From Paenibacillus curdlanolyticus YK9 (GTDB lineage Bacteria; Bacillota; Bacilli; Paenibacillales; Paenibacillaceae): a DNA stretch of 64,000 nt. Shown in pieces: positions 18,412 to 26,487 of the stretch. A program made the translations under genes and the position numbers. Location of the stretch: NCBI RefSeq assembly GCF_000179615.1, contig NZ_AEDD01000007.1:186001-250000 (forward strand), in the 5' to 3' direction. The notes below the pieces were generated by a model. It ran no database searches. It had not been told where the DNA came from and was given only the letters and a program-made list of their open reading frames with translations. How positions within the stretch are numbered: position 1 is the stretch's first letter; every line of letters starts with the position of its first letter.

Positions 18412-20604
18412 TTAGGCATAATGCTCGACGACGAGCGGGCGAACATGAACCGCGCACACCTTAAAGCCCGGCATGCGACAGGTAGGGTCAAGCGCCTGAT
18501 TCGTCACTTTGTTCACATTTTGCACGTCGCCCCAATGCATCGGAACGAATACCGTATCCTCGCGAATGCTCCGCGTTACGCGGCAGCGAACGACTATCTC
18601 GCCGCGGCGAGACGTCAAGGTAACGAGCTGGCCATCCGCAACGCCAAACCGCTTCGCCGCATTCGGATGAAGCTCGACGAACGATTCAAAGTCGCGTGAT
18701 GCCAGCGTATGGCTGCGCCTTGTCTGCACACCCGTCAGATAATGGCTGAGCACGCGGCCCGTCGTCAGATAGATCGGATAGGCTTCATCTGTTCGTTCAT
18801 CCGGGAAGTGGTTCTCAACCGGCACAAGCTCCGCCAGACCGTCCGAATGAGCGAATGTCGACTCGAACAGCCGTCCATCGCCGACATGGTCGAGCGACGG
18901 GCAAGGCCAGTAGACGCCTTCCTCGCGGCGCAGCCGCTCGTACGTAATGCCGTAGTAGTCCGCCACTCCGCCTTTGCTCGCGATACGCAGCTCCTCGAAT
19001 ATCTCTTCGGCATCCGAATACGCAAAGTATTGGCCTCGACCCAGACGCTCAGCCAGATCGCACAGAATCCGCCAGTCGTGGCGCGCTTCCCCGGGAGCCG
19101 GGCGACTGCCTTCACGCAGCAGCACGCGCCCTTCCAAGTTAGTCAGCGTGCCTTTGTTCTCCAGATAGGACGTGACCGGCAAAATAAGATCCGCTGAACG
19201 TGCCGTCTCCGACATAAACATATCGGCCACGACGAGAAACTCCAGCCGCTCCATCGCTTCTTCCACAAGGTTCGCGTTCGGATTCGACACGACCGGATTC
19301 GAGCCCATCACGATCAGCGCGCGAATTTCGCGATCATGGACTTTCTCCATCATTTCATAGGCGGAGACCCCTTTGCCCGGCAGCTCGCTCGGATCGATAT
19401 TCCATACGCCAGCGATATACGCGCGATGCGCTTCATTCTCGATCAAGCGATATCCCGGCAGCTGATCGGCCTTCTGGCCGTGCTCGCGCCCGCCTTGGCC
19501 ATTGCCTTGCCCTGTGACGGCGCCATAACCGCAGCCTGGCTTGCCGATTTTTCCGGTCAGCAGCGTCAAATTCAAAAAATTGCGAACCGCCATAAAGCCA
19601 TCCGTCTGCTGTTCGACACCGCGAGCGGTGAACACCATGCCCGTTTCGGCCTTGCCGAAAGCGATCGCCGCCTTGCGGATCGATTCCGCAGGGACGCCCG
19701 CCAGCTCCGCAATCGCTTCAACGGATTGCGCTTCAATATGAGCTCGCAGCGCATCATAGCCTTTGGTTCGAGCGCGAACGAACTTCTCGTCGACGAGCCC
19801 TTCCTCGATTAGCGCACGCAGCATGCCGTTCGCCAGCGCAGCGTCCATGCCCGGTTTTACCCGCAAATGCAGGTCCGCCATCTTCGACGTGCCCGTCTCC
19901 CGCGGATCAATGACGATAATATAGGCGCCATTTTCCTTGGCCTTCGTGAAATACGGCGTCAGGGTCGGTTGGCATTCCGCAATGTTCGTCCCCGTCAGGA
20001 TGATACACTTCGCAAGCGGAATGTCAGAGAGCGGATTCGTCAGGCCGCGGTCAATGCCAAACGTTTTGTTGCCGGCCGATGCCGCCGCCGACATGCAAAA
20101 CCGCCCGTTGTAATCGATATAGCGGGTGCGAAGCGCCACACGGGCGAATTTGCCGAGCAGATAAGCCGACTCATTCGTCAGCGAGCCTCCGCCATACAAG
20201 CCAATCGCATCGCGGCCATGCTGTGCCGCGATCGCTTGCAGCCGCTCCGCCATCATCGCGTTCGCTTCCTCCCACGAGATTCGCTCGAACGTATCGCCGC
20301 GGCGCGCCATCGGATATACGATCCGGTCATCGCTAACAGCATGCTGATACGCATTCATGCCTTTGACGCATAGCCGCCCTTCGGACGCCTTGTTCGGCTT
20401 CGCCTCGACCGCATACTGCACAGGCTCATCATAATCGAGCACCGGCGCATTGCCGCCTGCTGCCAATAGCGCGTTAGGCGCAAACTCGGTCAGCCGCATC
20501 TTGCACTGAACGCTGCAAAATGGACACTGCGTCTCCATAACAAAAGGGCTGGCCGAAGCCCCTTGCGCTGTTCCTTGCCTATCTTTTACAGGTTGCATGC
20601 TCAT
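18412..20604 (-). CDS. nasC: Assimilatory nitrate reductase, molybdopterin catalytic subunit
   Basis: A 730-residue Mo-bis-MGD oxidoreductase that reduces nitrate to nitrite in the cytoplasm. Cys27, Cys30, Cys34 and Cys79 (CPFCSVQC and RLCVKG) bind the N-terminal [4Fe-4S] cluster. The segment YIDYNGRFCMSAAASAG supplies a Cys expected to coordinate molybdenum, as in NasA/NapA type enzymes. The C-terminal domain includes YLTTGRVLSHYLTG and DTVFVPMHW. The downstream position and overlap with nasB identify it as NasC rather than a formate dehydrogenase, which it resembles in sequence. The start is ambiguous: a GTG at 20613 overlaps the nasB stop, while ATG 20604 has GAGGTG six bases upstream and is chosen. 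No Tat or Sec signal is present. Confidence 0.9.
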   Translation of the reverse strand: MSMQPVKDRQGTAQGASASPFVMETQCPFCSVQCKMRLTEFAPNALLAAGGNAPVLDYDEPVQYAVEAKPNKASEGRLCVKGMNAYQHAVSDDRIVYPMARRGDTFERISWEEANAMMAERLQAIAAQHGRDAIGLYGGGSLTNESAYLLGKFARVALRTRYIDYNGRFCMSAAASAGNKTFGIDRGLTNPLSDIPLAKCIILTGTNIAECQPTLTPYFTKAKENGAYIIVIDPRETGTSKMADLHLRVKPGMDAALANGMLRALIEEGLVDEKFVRARTKGYDALRAHIEAQSVEAIAELAGVPAESIRKAAIAFGKAETGMVFTARGVEQQTDGFMAVRNFLNLTLLTGKIGKPGCGYGAVTGQGNGQGGREHGQKADQLPGYRLIENEAHRAYIAGVWNIDPSELPGKGVSAYEMMEKVHDREIRALIVMGSNPVVSNPNANLVEEAMERLEFLVVADMFMSETARSADLILPVTSYLENKGTLTNLEGRVLLREGSRPAPGEARHDWRILCDLAERLGRGQYFAYSDAEEIFEELRIASKGGVADYYGITYERLRREEGVYWPCPSLDHVGDGRLFESTFAHSDGLAELVPVENHFPDERTDEAYPIYLTTGRVLSHYLTGVQTRRSHTLASRDFESFVELHPNAAKRFGVADGQLVTLTSRRGEIVVRCRVTRSIREDTVFVPMHWGDVQNVNKVTNQALDPTCRMPGFKVCAVHVRPLVVEHYA

Positions 20605-20609
20605 CCTCG

Positions 20610-23021
20610 TCACCTCGCAACAGCCTTCGGCTGCTCTTCGCTATTGATGATATGTCCTAGCTTTTCATTCGTTCGTAAGGGTCCCACCGTCCGAGCAAGC
20701 AGCGCACGGCGGCTCCGCGGATCCAGCAGCCGCTCCCGCACTTGTACGATGCCGGCGCGCTCTATCCATTGCCAGAGCGGTTCACCGTAGTATGCTTCTT
20801 CGCTATATAGCTGCAGCAGCGCTGCGACCGTATCCGGCGCCGCCCCTTCCTCTTGCTCGGTGAAGAGCAGCTTCGCTTCCTTCACCTCTGGGCTGGCGCT
20901 TCCGCCCGCATACAGCTCCCATCCGCCAGGCACGCCGACGAGGCCGATGTCGCGGATAAGCGTACCCGCCCGATGCAGCGGGCTGGCCGAAACGCCGGCG
21001 CTTACCGCAGCCGGAAGCTGCAGCCGCTCCAACCTGCGCTCTAGCGCCGCGCCTAGCGCGACAGAGTCGCGGAGCGCGCCGCGCTCATAAGCGGTGCCGC
21101 CACAGGTGACGACGGACAAGACAGGCCGACCGTGCGTCGCTGCCGCCACTGGCACGCCGAGCGCCTCCGAAGCGTTCGCCGCCGCCTGCGCGTTCAAGCC
21201 GAGCAGCTCAAGGCGCCCATCGCCGTTCATTTTCGCCAGCGGCACGCCGTAGCGTTCGATCACATCGGCGATCCGTCGCAGCTGCTCTGCCGTCATAACG
21301 CCGCCGTACAGCCGAGGCTGTATCGCATACGTGCCATCGGCGAGCAACGGATATCCGACTGCCGCAGCTGCGGCAGTCGTTGGATCAAGATCGCCATCCG
21401 CCGCGGCAGGCGCAGCAACCGCAGCCGTTGCGCCAACGTAGTACCGAACCGCAGGGCGGCATAGGCCGCAGCCTTCCGGCGTTCGCCATCCGAGCGCCTT
21501 CATCGCTTCCGCCGCGCTGGCAAACTGGCCTGCCGCCGTTGCCGCCTTTAGCTCTTCCCGGCTAAGCGATGTGCAGCCGCATACCGGCTGCACCGGCTGC
21601 CCCTCCTCGTCGCCGCTTTCAAGCGTTACCTTCAACAGCGATGAGACAAGCGGCTTGCAGCCGCCGCATGAGCTTGCCGCACGCGTGCACTCGCGAACCT
21701 GCTCGAACGTATCCAAGCCTTTCTCGCGAATCGTCGCTACGATTGCGCCTTTCGTTACGCCGTTACAGGAACAGATCGTCTCCGTGTCAGCTAGCGAGCA
21801 CACATACTCGTCGCTTCCGCCGCTTGCGGAAGACGCAGCCTCCGCCTCCAGCACGGACACATCCGCACGCTGCTTAACATAGCCAAGCAGCTTGTTGCTC
21901 TCCGCACTATCCCCAAACAACACCGCGCCGACGATGCGATTGTTGCGAATGCCGATCTTACGGTACGTTTTGCGAATGCCATCAAAGTTCAACATGGAGG
22001 TGTGGAGCTGCGCATCCTCGATATCGCCTGCCGAGAAAACATCAACCCCCGATACCTTCAGCTGCGAATACAGCACCGAGCCCGTATAGCCCTCCGTTGC
22101 CTCCCCGCACACTGCGCGGGCAAGCACCTTGCCCTGCTCATATAGCGGCGCAACCAGCCCGTAAACGATATCGCGATGCTCCGCGCACTCGCCGACCGCA
22201 TAAATATTCGGAACGCTCGTTTCCATCCGGTCGTTGACGACGATTGCGCGATTGACTTCAATGCCGCTATCAGCCGCAAGCCGCACGTTCGGGCGAATGC
22301 CGACTGCCACCACGACCAGATCGACAGCGAGCTTCGTGCCGTCCGTAAATTGAAGCCCCTCCACCCGTTTCTTGCCCGTAATCCGCTCCGTATTTTTCTC
22401 CAGCAAAAACTTCATGCCTTGGCTCTCCAGCTCCTGCTTGAGCATATCAGCCGCTCGTTTGTCCAGCTGGCGGTTCATTAAATACCGATAATTGTGGATG
22501 ACATATACGTCCTCCATCCCCAGGTTCAGCAGCCCGCGCGCCGCTTCAAGCCCGAGCAGCCCGCCGCCGATAACCGCCGCGCGCTTATATGACTTGCCCG
22601 CCTCGATCATCGTCTGGCAATCCTTCATATCCCGGAATGCGGTTACGCCCGGCTTGTCGATACCCGGCAGCGGCAGCATGAACGGCAAAGAACCAGTAGC
22701 AATAATTAATTTGTCATAGGTCGCCTTGCGGCCCTGATCCGTATAGACCACTTGGCGGTCTTTATCAATCCGCGTCACTGTCTCGCCGGTATAGAGCGTG
22801 ATCCCCCGATCACGGTACCATTGCCAGTCATTGATCGTAATTTCGGACATGGGTGTGTCCCCTTGCAGCACTTTCGACAACATGATCCGGTTATAGTTTG
22901 GGTGCGGCTCGGCGCCGAATATCGTCACGTCGAACGCATCCGGCTGCAGGTTCAGTATTTCTTCCACGCAGCGGACGCCCGCCATCCCGTTACCGATGAG
23001 GATAAGCTTTTGCTTCGTCAT
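20610..23021 (-). CDS. nasB: Assimilatory nitrate reductase electron-transfer subunit (degenerate NirB-like)
   Basis: An 803-residue flavoprotein. Order of domains: FAD/NAD(P)-binding (residues ~1-400, LIGNGMAGVRCVEEIL and AAVIGGGLLGLEAARG), two BFD-type [2Fe-2S] domains (ICSCNGVTKG...SCGGCK, and VCGCTSLSREEL...GCGLCRPAV), then a nitrite/sulfite-reductase half domain. In true NirB the last domain carries four Cys for a [4Fe-4S]-siroheme centre. Here only the first survives (VVTCGG); the other positions read AYERG and SAGVSASPLHRAG. It therefore cannot be a nitrite reductase and fits the NasB role of passing electrons from NAD(P)H to NasC. ATG 23021 follows GGAGGGGACGGA. Two GlnR/TnrA boxes lie upstream, so nitrogen-limitation control is expected. 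Confidence 0.9.
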   Translation of the reverse strand: MTKQKLILIGNGMAGVRCVEEILNLQPDAFDVTIFGAEPHPNYNRIMLSKVLQGDTPMSEITINDWQWYRDRGITLYTGETVTRIDKDRQVVYTDQGRKATYDKLIIATGSLPFMLPLPGIDKPGVTAFRDMKDCQTMIEAGKSYKRAAVIGGGLLGLEAARGLLNLGMEDVYVIHNYRYLMNRQLDKRAADMLKQELESQGMKFLLEKNTERITGKKRVEGLQFTDGTKLAVDLVVVAVGIRPNVRLAADSGIEVNRAIVVNDRMETSVPNIYAVGECAEHRDIVYGLVAPLYEQGKVLARAVCGEATEGYTGSVLYSQLKVSGVDVFSAGDIEDAQLHTSMLNFDGIRKTYRKIGIRNNRIVGAVLFGDSAESNKLLGYVKQRADVSVLEAEAASSASGGSDEYVCSLADTETICSCNGVTKGAIVATIREKGLDTFEQVRECTRAASSCGGCKPLVSSLLKVTLESGDEEGQPVQPVCGCTSLSREELKAATAAGQFASAAEAMKALGWRTPEGCGLCRPAVRYYVGATAAVAAPAAADGDLDPTTAAAAAVGYPLLADGTYAIQPRLYGGVMTAEQLRRIADVIERYGVPLAKMNGDGRLELLGLNAQAAANASEALGVPVAAATHGRPVLSVVTCGGTAYERGALRDSVALGAALERRLERLQLPAAVSAGVSASPLHRAGTLIRDIGLVGVPGGWELYAGGSASPEVKEAKLLFTEQEEGAAPDTVAALLQLYSEEAYYGEPLWQWIERAGIVQVRERLLDPRSRRALLARTVGPLRTNEKLGHIINSEEQPKAVAR

Positions 23022-23131
23022 TCCGTCCCCTCCAGGTTCCTATTCGCCGCTCTATTCGTTCAAGTCAGGTGAAAGGATATGTGACATAGATATATTTCTA
23101 AATCAAATGTTCCAAGCATATCGTTACTTTA

Positions 23132-23148
23132 TGTCAGGTTATATTACA
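23132..23148. promoter_or_regulatory. GlnR/TnrA box upstream of nasB
   Basis: TGTCA-N7-TTACA is a perfect match to the TGTNAN7TNACA consensus bound by GlnR/TnrA. It lies 111 bp before the nasB start codon, a position consistent with activation or repression of nasBC by nitrogen supply. Confidence 0.8.
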
Positions 23149-23254
23149 CTAACTCTACTGTAACCGACGAACGCGACACAATCAATAGCGAAAAAATATC
23201 GATTTGCGTCCTGAAATCAACCGTTTTGACTGCAAAACCTCACATCAAAAGGTA

Positions 23255-23271
23255 TGTCAGTATACATAACA
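23255..23271. promoter_or_regulatory. Second GlnR/TnrA box upstream of nasB
   Basis: TGTCA-N7-TAACA again matches TGTNAN7TNACA exactly. It is 107 bp further from nasB than the first box, roughly ten helical turns away, so the two could act cooperatively. It could also serve the divergent gene at 23515. Confidence 0.7.
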
Positions 23272-23327
23272 TCAATATAAGGCGCTTTCATGTTCAGTCG
23301 TTAATCAGAATCGCCCATACCGGATGA

Positions 23328-23350
23328 CATATGTCGTGATGCGACATATG
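23328..23350. promoter_or_regulatory. Perfect inverted repeat, likely operator
   Basis: CATATGTCG and CGACATATG form a perfect 9-bp inverted repeat with a 5-bp spacer (TGATG). No T-tract follows, so it is not a terminator. It lies in the 490-bp region between nasB and the CWC/WYL gene pair; the WYL regulator or an unidentified repressor could bind it. The rest of this region, beyond the two GlnR boxes, is AT-rich and I see no gene in it. Confidence 0.5.
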
Positions 23351-23514
23351 CAGCACAACTGACGTTTTTTTATTTTGGAATTCACGGTTATTTCCTCGGA
23401 AATAGTCGAACGCTCTCACAACCTGCTGCGACCTGTTAACTATGTGCTCGCTCGCCCGTTTCCATTATAATGAACCTTATCGAATATCACTGTAACAGGA
23501 GGTTAATAAAGCCG

Positions 23515-23724
23515 ATGAATCATGACGAAACTCGCTGCCCACTATGCGGCGGCGACAACCGCTGCGGACAGCTCATCCCTTCTACGAACGGCGAAGGCTG
23601 CTGGTGTTTACGCGCTTCCATTCCCGCCGCCTTGCTCGCGCTTGTTCCTCCCGAGCTTACGGGCAAAGCCTGCATATGCCGCAGCTGCGTGGAAACTGCT
23701 CTGCAGAAGGAGCAGCAGGAATGA
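23515..23724 (+). CDS. Cysteine-rich CWC family protein
   Basis: A 69-residue protein with seven cysteines: RCPLCGGDNRCG near the N-terminus, GCWCLRA in the middle, and KACICRSC near the C-terminus. This spacing with the CWC triplet is the signature of the Cys_rich_CWC family (PF14375), presumed to bind zinc. Its function is unknown. ATG 23515 is chosen so that the protein begins MNHDETRCPLCG; AGGAGG lies 12 nt upstream, a little far. An earlier ATG at 23470 in the same frame is less likely. The stop overlaps the ATG of the WYL regulator (ATGA), so the two are translationally coupled. Confidence 0.8.
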   Translation: MNHDETRCPLCGGDNRCGQLIPSTNGEGCWCLRASIPAALLALVPPELTGKACICRSCVETALQKEQQE

Positions 23725-24668
23725 AGCTCGAACGATTGCTCGCGATCACTATGCTGCTGCTCAATCGCAAGCGGATTACTGCCAAGGAACTATCCGAGCG
23801 CTTTGAAGTGTCGCTGCGTACGATTTACCGCGATCTGGAGACGATCAATATGGCGGGCATCCCTGTCGTTTCTTACGCCGGAATGGCTGGCGGCTACGAA
23901 TTGACGGAGCGCTACGGCATCGAACGGCAGTATTTGTCGCTCGATGAGCTGCAATCCATCATGACGGCGCTTCGCGGCATTCGCACCGCGATGGACGAGA
24001 CGCATGTCGCCGGTCTACTCGACAAGGTGGGTGCGCTGCTAAACCATACGGAGCAGCATTATGCGCAGCAGCGCTCGCGAGAGCTCATCATTGATATTAA
24101 TCCGTGGCATCAGAATGACCCTGCAGAGCCATCTCGCCTGCCGCTGATTCGGCAAGCCGTTCGAGAGCAGCGCATCGTCGCCTTCTCCTATACCGATGGG
24201 CAAGGACAGCTATCCGAGCGTAAAGTTGAGCTATATAGTGTTGTCCTGAAAGGGTACGTGTGGTATGCATATGGCTACTGCCGGATGAGAGAGGATTTTC
24301 GCACATTTCGCTTAACTCGGATAATGGATCTCCGCTTGGAAGACGATCGTTTCGAGTGGCGGGAAGAAGCGGCTGAACGCGCCAACAACCTGCAACTGCG
24401 AACGCCACGCCTCATTTTTGAGCCGATTGCGGTATCCTTTCGTTTCTCCCCAGCAGTCCGTCCGCGCGTGTTCGATTACTACAAGCCCGAACAGATCACC
24501 GTCTGTGAGGACGGTTATATGCTCGTAAATGCCGAACTGCCGAACGATCCCATGCTCTATCGCTCCTTGTTATCGTTCGGCTCCGACGTGGAGGTGCTGG
24601 CTCCGGCCGAGCTGGCGGAACGCTTGCGCGATGAGGCGATGCGCATGGTGGCCCTGTATAACAAATAG
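23721..24668 (+). CDS. YafY-type HTH/WYL-domain transcriptional regulator
   Basis: A 315-residue regulator. The N-terminal HTH is LLNRKRITAKELSERFEVSLRTIYRDLETINMAGIPV (helix-turn-helix type 11), followed by a linker and the WYL domain around residues 140-220 and a C-terminal WCX-type extension ending FGSDVEVLAPAELAERLRDEAM. WYL proteins sense ligands or nucleic acids and regulate neighbouring genes. ATG 23721 overlaps the stop of the CWC gene. It may bind the perfect inverted repeat at 23328. Immediately after the stop lie a small terminator and the 51-bp hairpin array. Confidence 0.9.
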   Translation: MKLERLLAITMLLLNRKRITAKELSERFEVSLRTIYRDLETINMAGIPVVSYAGMAGGYELTERYGIERQYLSLDELQSIMTALRGIRTAMDETHVAGLLDKVGALLNHTEQHYAQQRSRELIIDINPWHQNDPAEPSRLPLIRQAVREQRIVAFSYTDGQGQLSERKVELYSVVLKGYVWYAYGYCRMREDFRTFRLTRIMDLRLEDDRFEWREEAAERANNLQLRTPRLIFEPIAVSFRFSPAVRPRVFDYYKPEQITVCEDGYMLVNAELPNDPMLYRSLLSFGSDVEVLAPAELAERLRDEAMRMVALYNK

Positions 24669-24680
24669 GCCAACAAATAG

Positions 24681-24699
24681 GCCGCCTGCGGCGGCTTTT
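24681..24699 (+). terminator. Short intrinsic terminator after the WYL regulator
   Basis: GCCGCC-TGC-GGCGGC followed by TTTT, 12 bp after the stop codon. The same GC-rich sequence recurs in each unit of the following repeat array, hinting that the array grew from this site. Confidence 0.65.
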
Positions 24700-25283
24700 A
24701 GGGCAGATTTTTTTTGCCCTATTCGTGCTTGGGCAGCCTGCGGCGGCCTATAGGGTAGATTTTTATGCCCTATTGGCGCTTAGGCGCCCTGCGGCAGCCG
24801 ATAGGGCAGATTTTTATGCCCTATAGGCTGCCGCAGGCTGCGGCTGCCTATAGGGCAGGTTTTCATGCCCTATTCGCGCTCGAGTGCGCTGCGGCGGCCT
24901 ATAGGGCAGGTTTTCATGCCCTATTCGCGCTCGAGTGCGCTGCGGCGGCCTATAGGGCAGATTTTTATGCCCTATTCGCGCTTGGGCAGCCTGCGGCGGC
25001 CTATAGGGCAGGTTTTCATGCCCTATTCGCGCTCGAGTGCGCTGCGGCGGCCTATAGGGCAGTTTTTTATGCCCTATTCGCGCTTGGGCAGCCTGCAGCA
25101 GCCTATAGGGCAGATTTTTATGCCCTATTCGCGCTTGGGCAGCCAGCGGCGGCCTATAGGGCAGTTTTTTATGCCCTATTCGCGCTTGGGCAGCCTGCGG
25201 CGGCCTATAGGGCAGATTTTTATGCCCTATTCGCGCTTGGGCAGCCTGCGGCGGCCTATAGGGCAGATTTTTATGCCCTATTC
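24696..25283. repeat. Array of twelve 51-bp hairpin repeats (array 1)
   Basis: Twelve tandem units with a period of 51 bp (50-52 where indels occur). Each unit has a stem ATAGGGCA/TGCCCTAT closing on a T-rich 8-base loop such as GATTTTTA, then TTCGCGCTTGG or TTCGCGCTCGAGTG and a GC-rich piece (GCCTGCGGCGGCC). Units vary mainly in the loop (GATTTTTA, GGTTTTCA, GTTTTTTA) and in the spacer. Because 51 is divisible by three, long open frames with 17-residue repeats exist, but none has a ribosome binding site. A second array of the same period and stem lies at 35865. Function unknown. Confidence 0.9.
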
Positions 25284-25289
25284 AAAACA

Positions 25290-25324
25290 AACAGAAAAAC
25301 CCTACGTTAAAAAACGTAGAGTTT
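25290..25324 (-). terminator. Intrinsic terminator after the thioesterase gene
   Basis: On the minus strand AAACTCTACGTT pairs with AACGTAGGGTTT (one G-T pair) around a TTTT loop, followed by TTCTG. It lies about 80 bp past the thioesterase stop and separates it from repeat array 1. Confidence 0.75.
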
Positions 25325-25401
25325 CAAAAAAATCATAGTGTTCTCCGAAGTAAGCTACTCTTACGTAAGCCAGGATTTCGCGCCTTAACTACTAAGCGAT
25401 A

Positions 25402-26277
25402 TTAATCCCAGTCCGAATCCCAGCAGCGAGCAAAAGCGTTCGCCGGAGCGGCTTCGTCCTCAGCAGATGCCTGCTCAAGCTGCGGCACAGACGCGATTCC
25501 GAACAAGCGAGGTACCGATGTAAACTGGCTCAGCGCAGGGTTGATGCCGCCCTTGCTGCTGTCCGCGATCGATAGATGCGGTTTCCGGGCATGCGCATGC
25601 GACGTCGAAGCTTGCCTTCCGGCAGGACGCTTCCGATCCTTATCGGCCGGAGCTGCATCCGTTTCGCGCGGGCTAGGCGCAGCTGCTGCGGATTGCGTTT
25701 GCTCCGAGGCCGGCTCCACGTTCCACTGGTAGCTTTCCCCGAAAATATCAGCAAAATGCTTGCTTTCTTGCCGCCTCACTTTCCGAGCCTCTTTGCGCAG
25801 CGGAGCGGTGTCATACAGCTGAATTTCTTCGTTGGATTGCGGCAGCACAGGCGGCACCTCGGTCGGCTTGCCGTCCTCGCCGAGCGCTACGAAGGTCAGA
25901 AACGACGTCGCGCAAACCGTCCGTTCGCCCGACAGCAAATCCTCGGTTACGACGCGCACGAAAATTTCCATAGACGTTCGATTCGCCCACGTTACGAAAG
26001 CGGTCAGGCAGACCGAGTCACCTTTCCGCACCGGATTCAGAAAATCGACAGAGTCCGTCGATGCCGTCACGACCGGACGGCGCGCATGCCGCGTCGCCGC
26101 AATCGTAGCAACATCATCGATATATGCCATCAGCTTGCCGCCAAAAATCGTGCCGTGATGGTTCGTATCCGGCGGCAGCACAAGCGAGCATTTGACCGTG
26201 CGCGACGCGCTGGCCGGCTTCGCTTCCATCGTCGACCGGGATTGTTGTTCATTCCGCACTTGTTTTATTGCATTCAT
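25402..26277 (-). CDS. Hot-dog acyl-CoA thioesterase with long C-terminal tail
   Basis: A 291-residue protein. Residues ~25-150 are a single hot-dog domain of the YciA/BACH type: PPDTNHHGTIFGGKLMAYIDDVATIAA with the catalytic-site Asp, ASTDSVDFLNPVRKGD, and an E/V-rich strand ending CATSFLTFVAL. The usual protein stops near residue 170. Here about 120 further residues follow, rich in Ala, Ser, Pro, Gln and charged residues, with no recognised domain (low complexity, probably disordered). The start ATG 26277 has GAGGGTGAT upstream; ATG 26229 is a possible shorter start. It is divergent from the LysR gene. The 210 bp between them hold a small GGCGATTTCTCGCC hairpin and otherwise nothing recognised. 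Confidence 0.87.
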   Translation of the reverse strand: MNAIKQVRNEQQSRSTMEAKPASASRTVKCSLVLPPDTNHHGTIFGGKLMAYIDDVATIAATRHARRPVVTASTDSVDFLNPVRKGDSVCLTAFVTWANRTSMEIFVRVVTEDLLSGERTVCATSFLTFVALGEDGKPTEVPPVLPQSNEEIQLYDTAPLRKEARKVRRQESKHFADIFGESYQWNVEPASEQTQSAAAAPSPRETDAAPADKDRKRPAGRQASTSHAHARKPHLSIADSSKGGINPALSQFTSVPRLFGIASVPQLEQASAEDEAAPANAFARCWDSDWD

Positions 26278-26487
26278 CTTTCATCACCCTCATTATTGAT
26301 CTTACTAACTATAGACCTGATGAAGGTATAGATAAAATACATTTTTCGAATCGTTTTCATTCCATTTATCTATACTTAATACGAGACAAATCGTGCATCC
26401 CGCGCTAGCGCTGCGCTAAAACGCTGCCATTCATCAAGGCGATTTCTCGCCGGATGCGCATTAGGAAAAAGAAGGAGTAACTCGCTC

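Noticed and set aside
18412-20604. Formate dehydrogenase alpha subunit
   Set aside because: Overall similarity exists, but the Mo-ligand segment GRFCMSAA and the nasB neighbour with GlnR boxes favour assimilatory nitrate reductase.
20610-23021. Calling this gene nirB (NADH nitrite reductase large subunit)
   Set aside because: Three of the four Cys ligands of the siroheme-iron-sulfur centre are missing; NasB fits better and nasC follows directly.
24765-25338. Repeat proteins with 17-residue units encoded by the 51-bp array
   Set aside because: Frames are open only because 51 is divisible by three; no ribosome binding site, several frames are equally open, and stems are kept where codons change.
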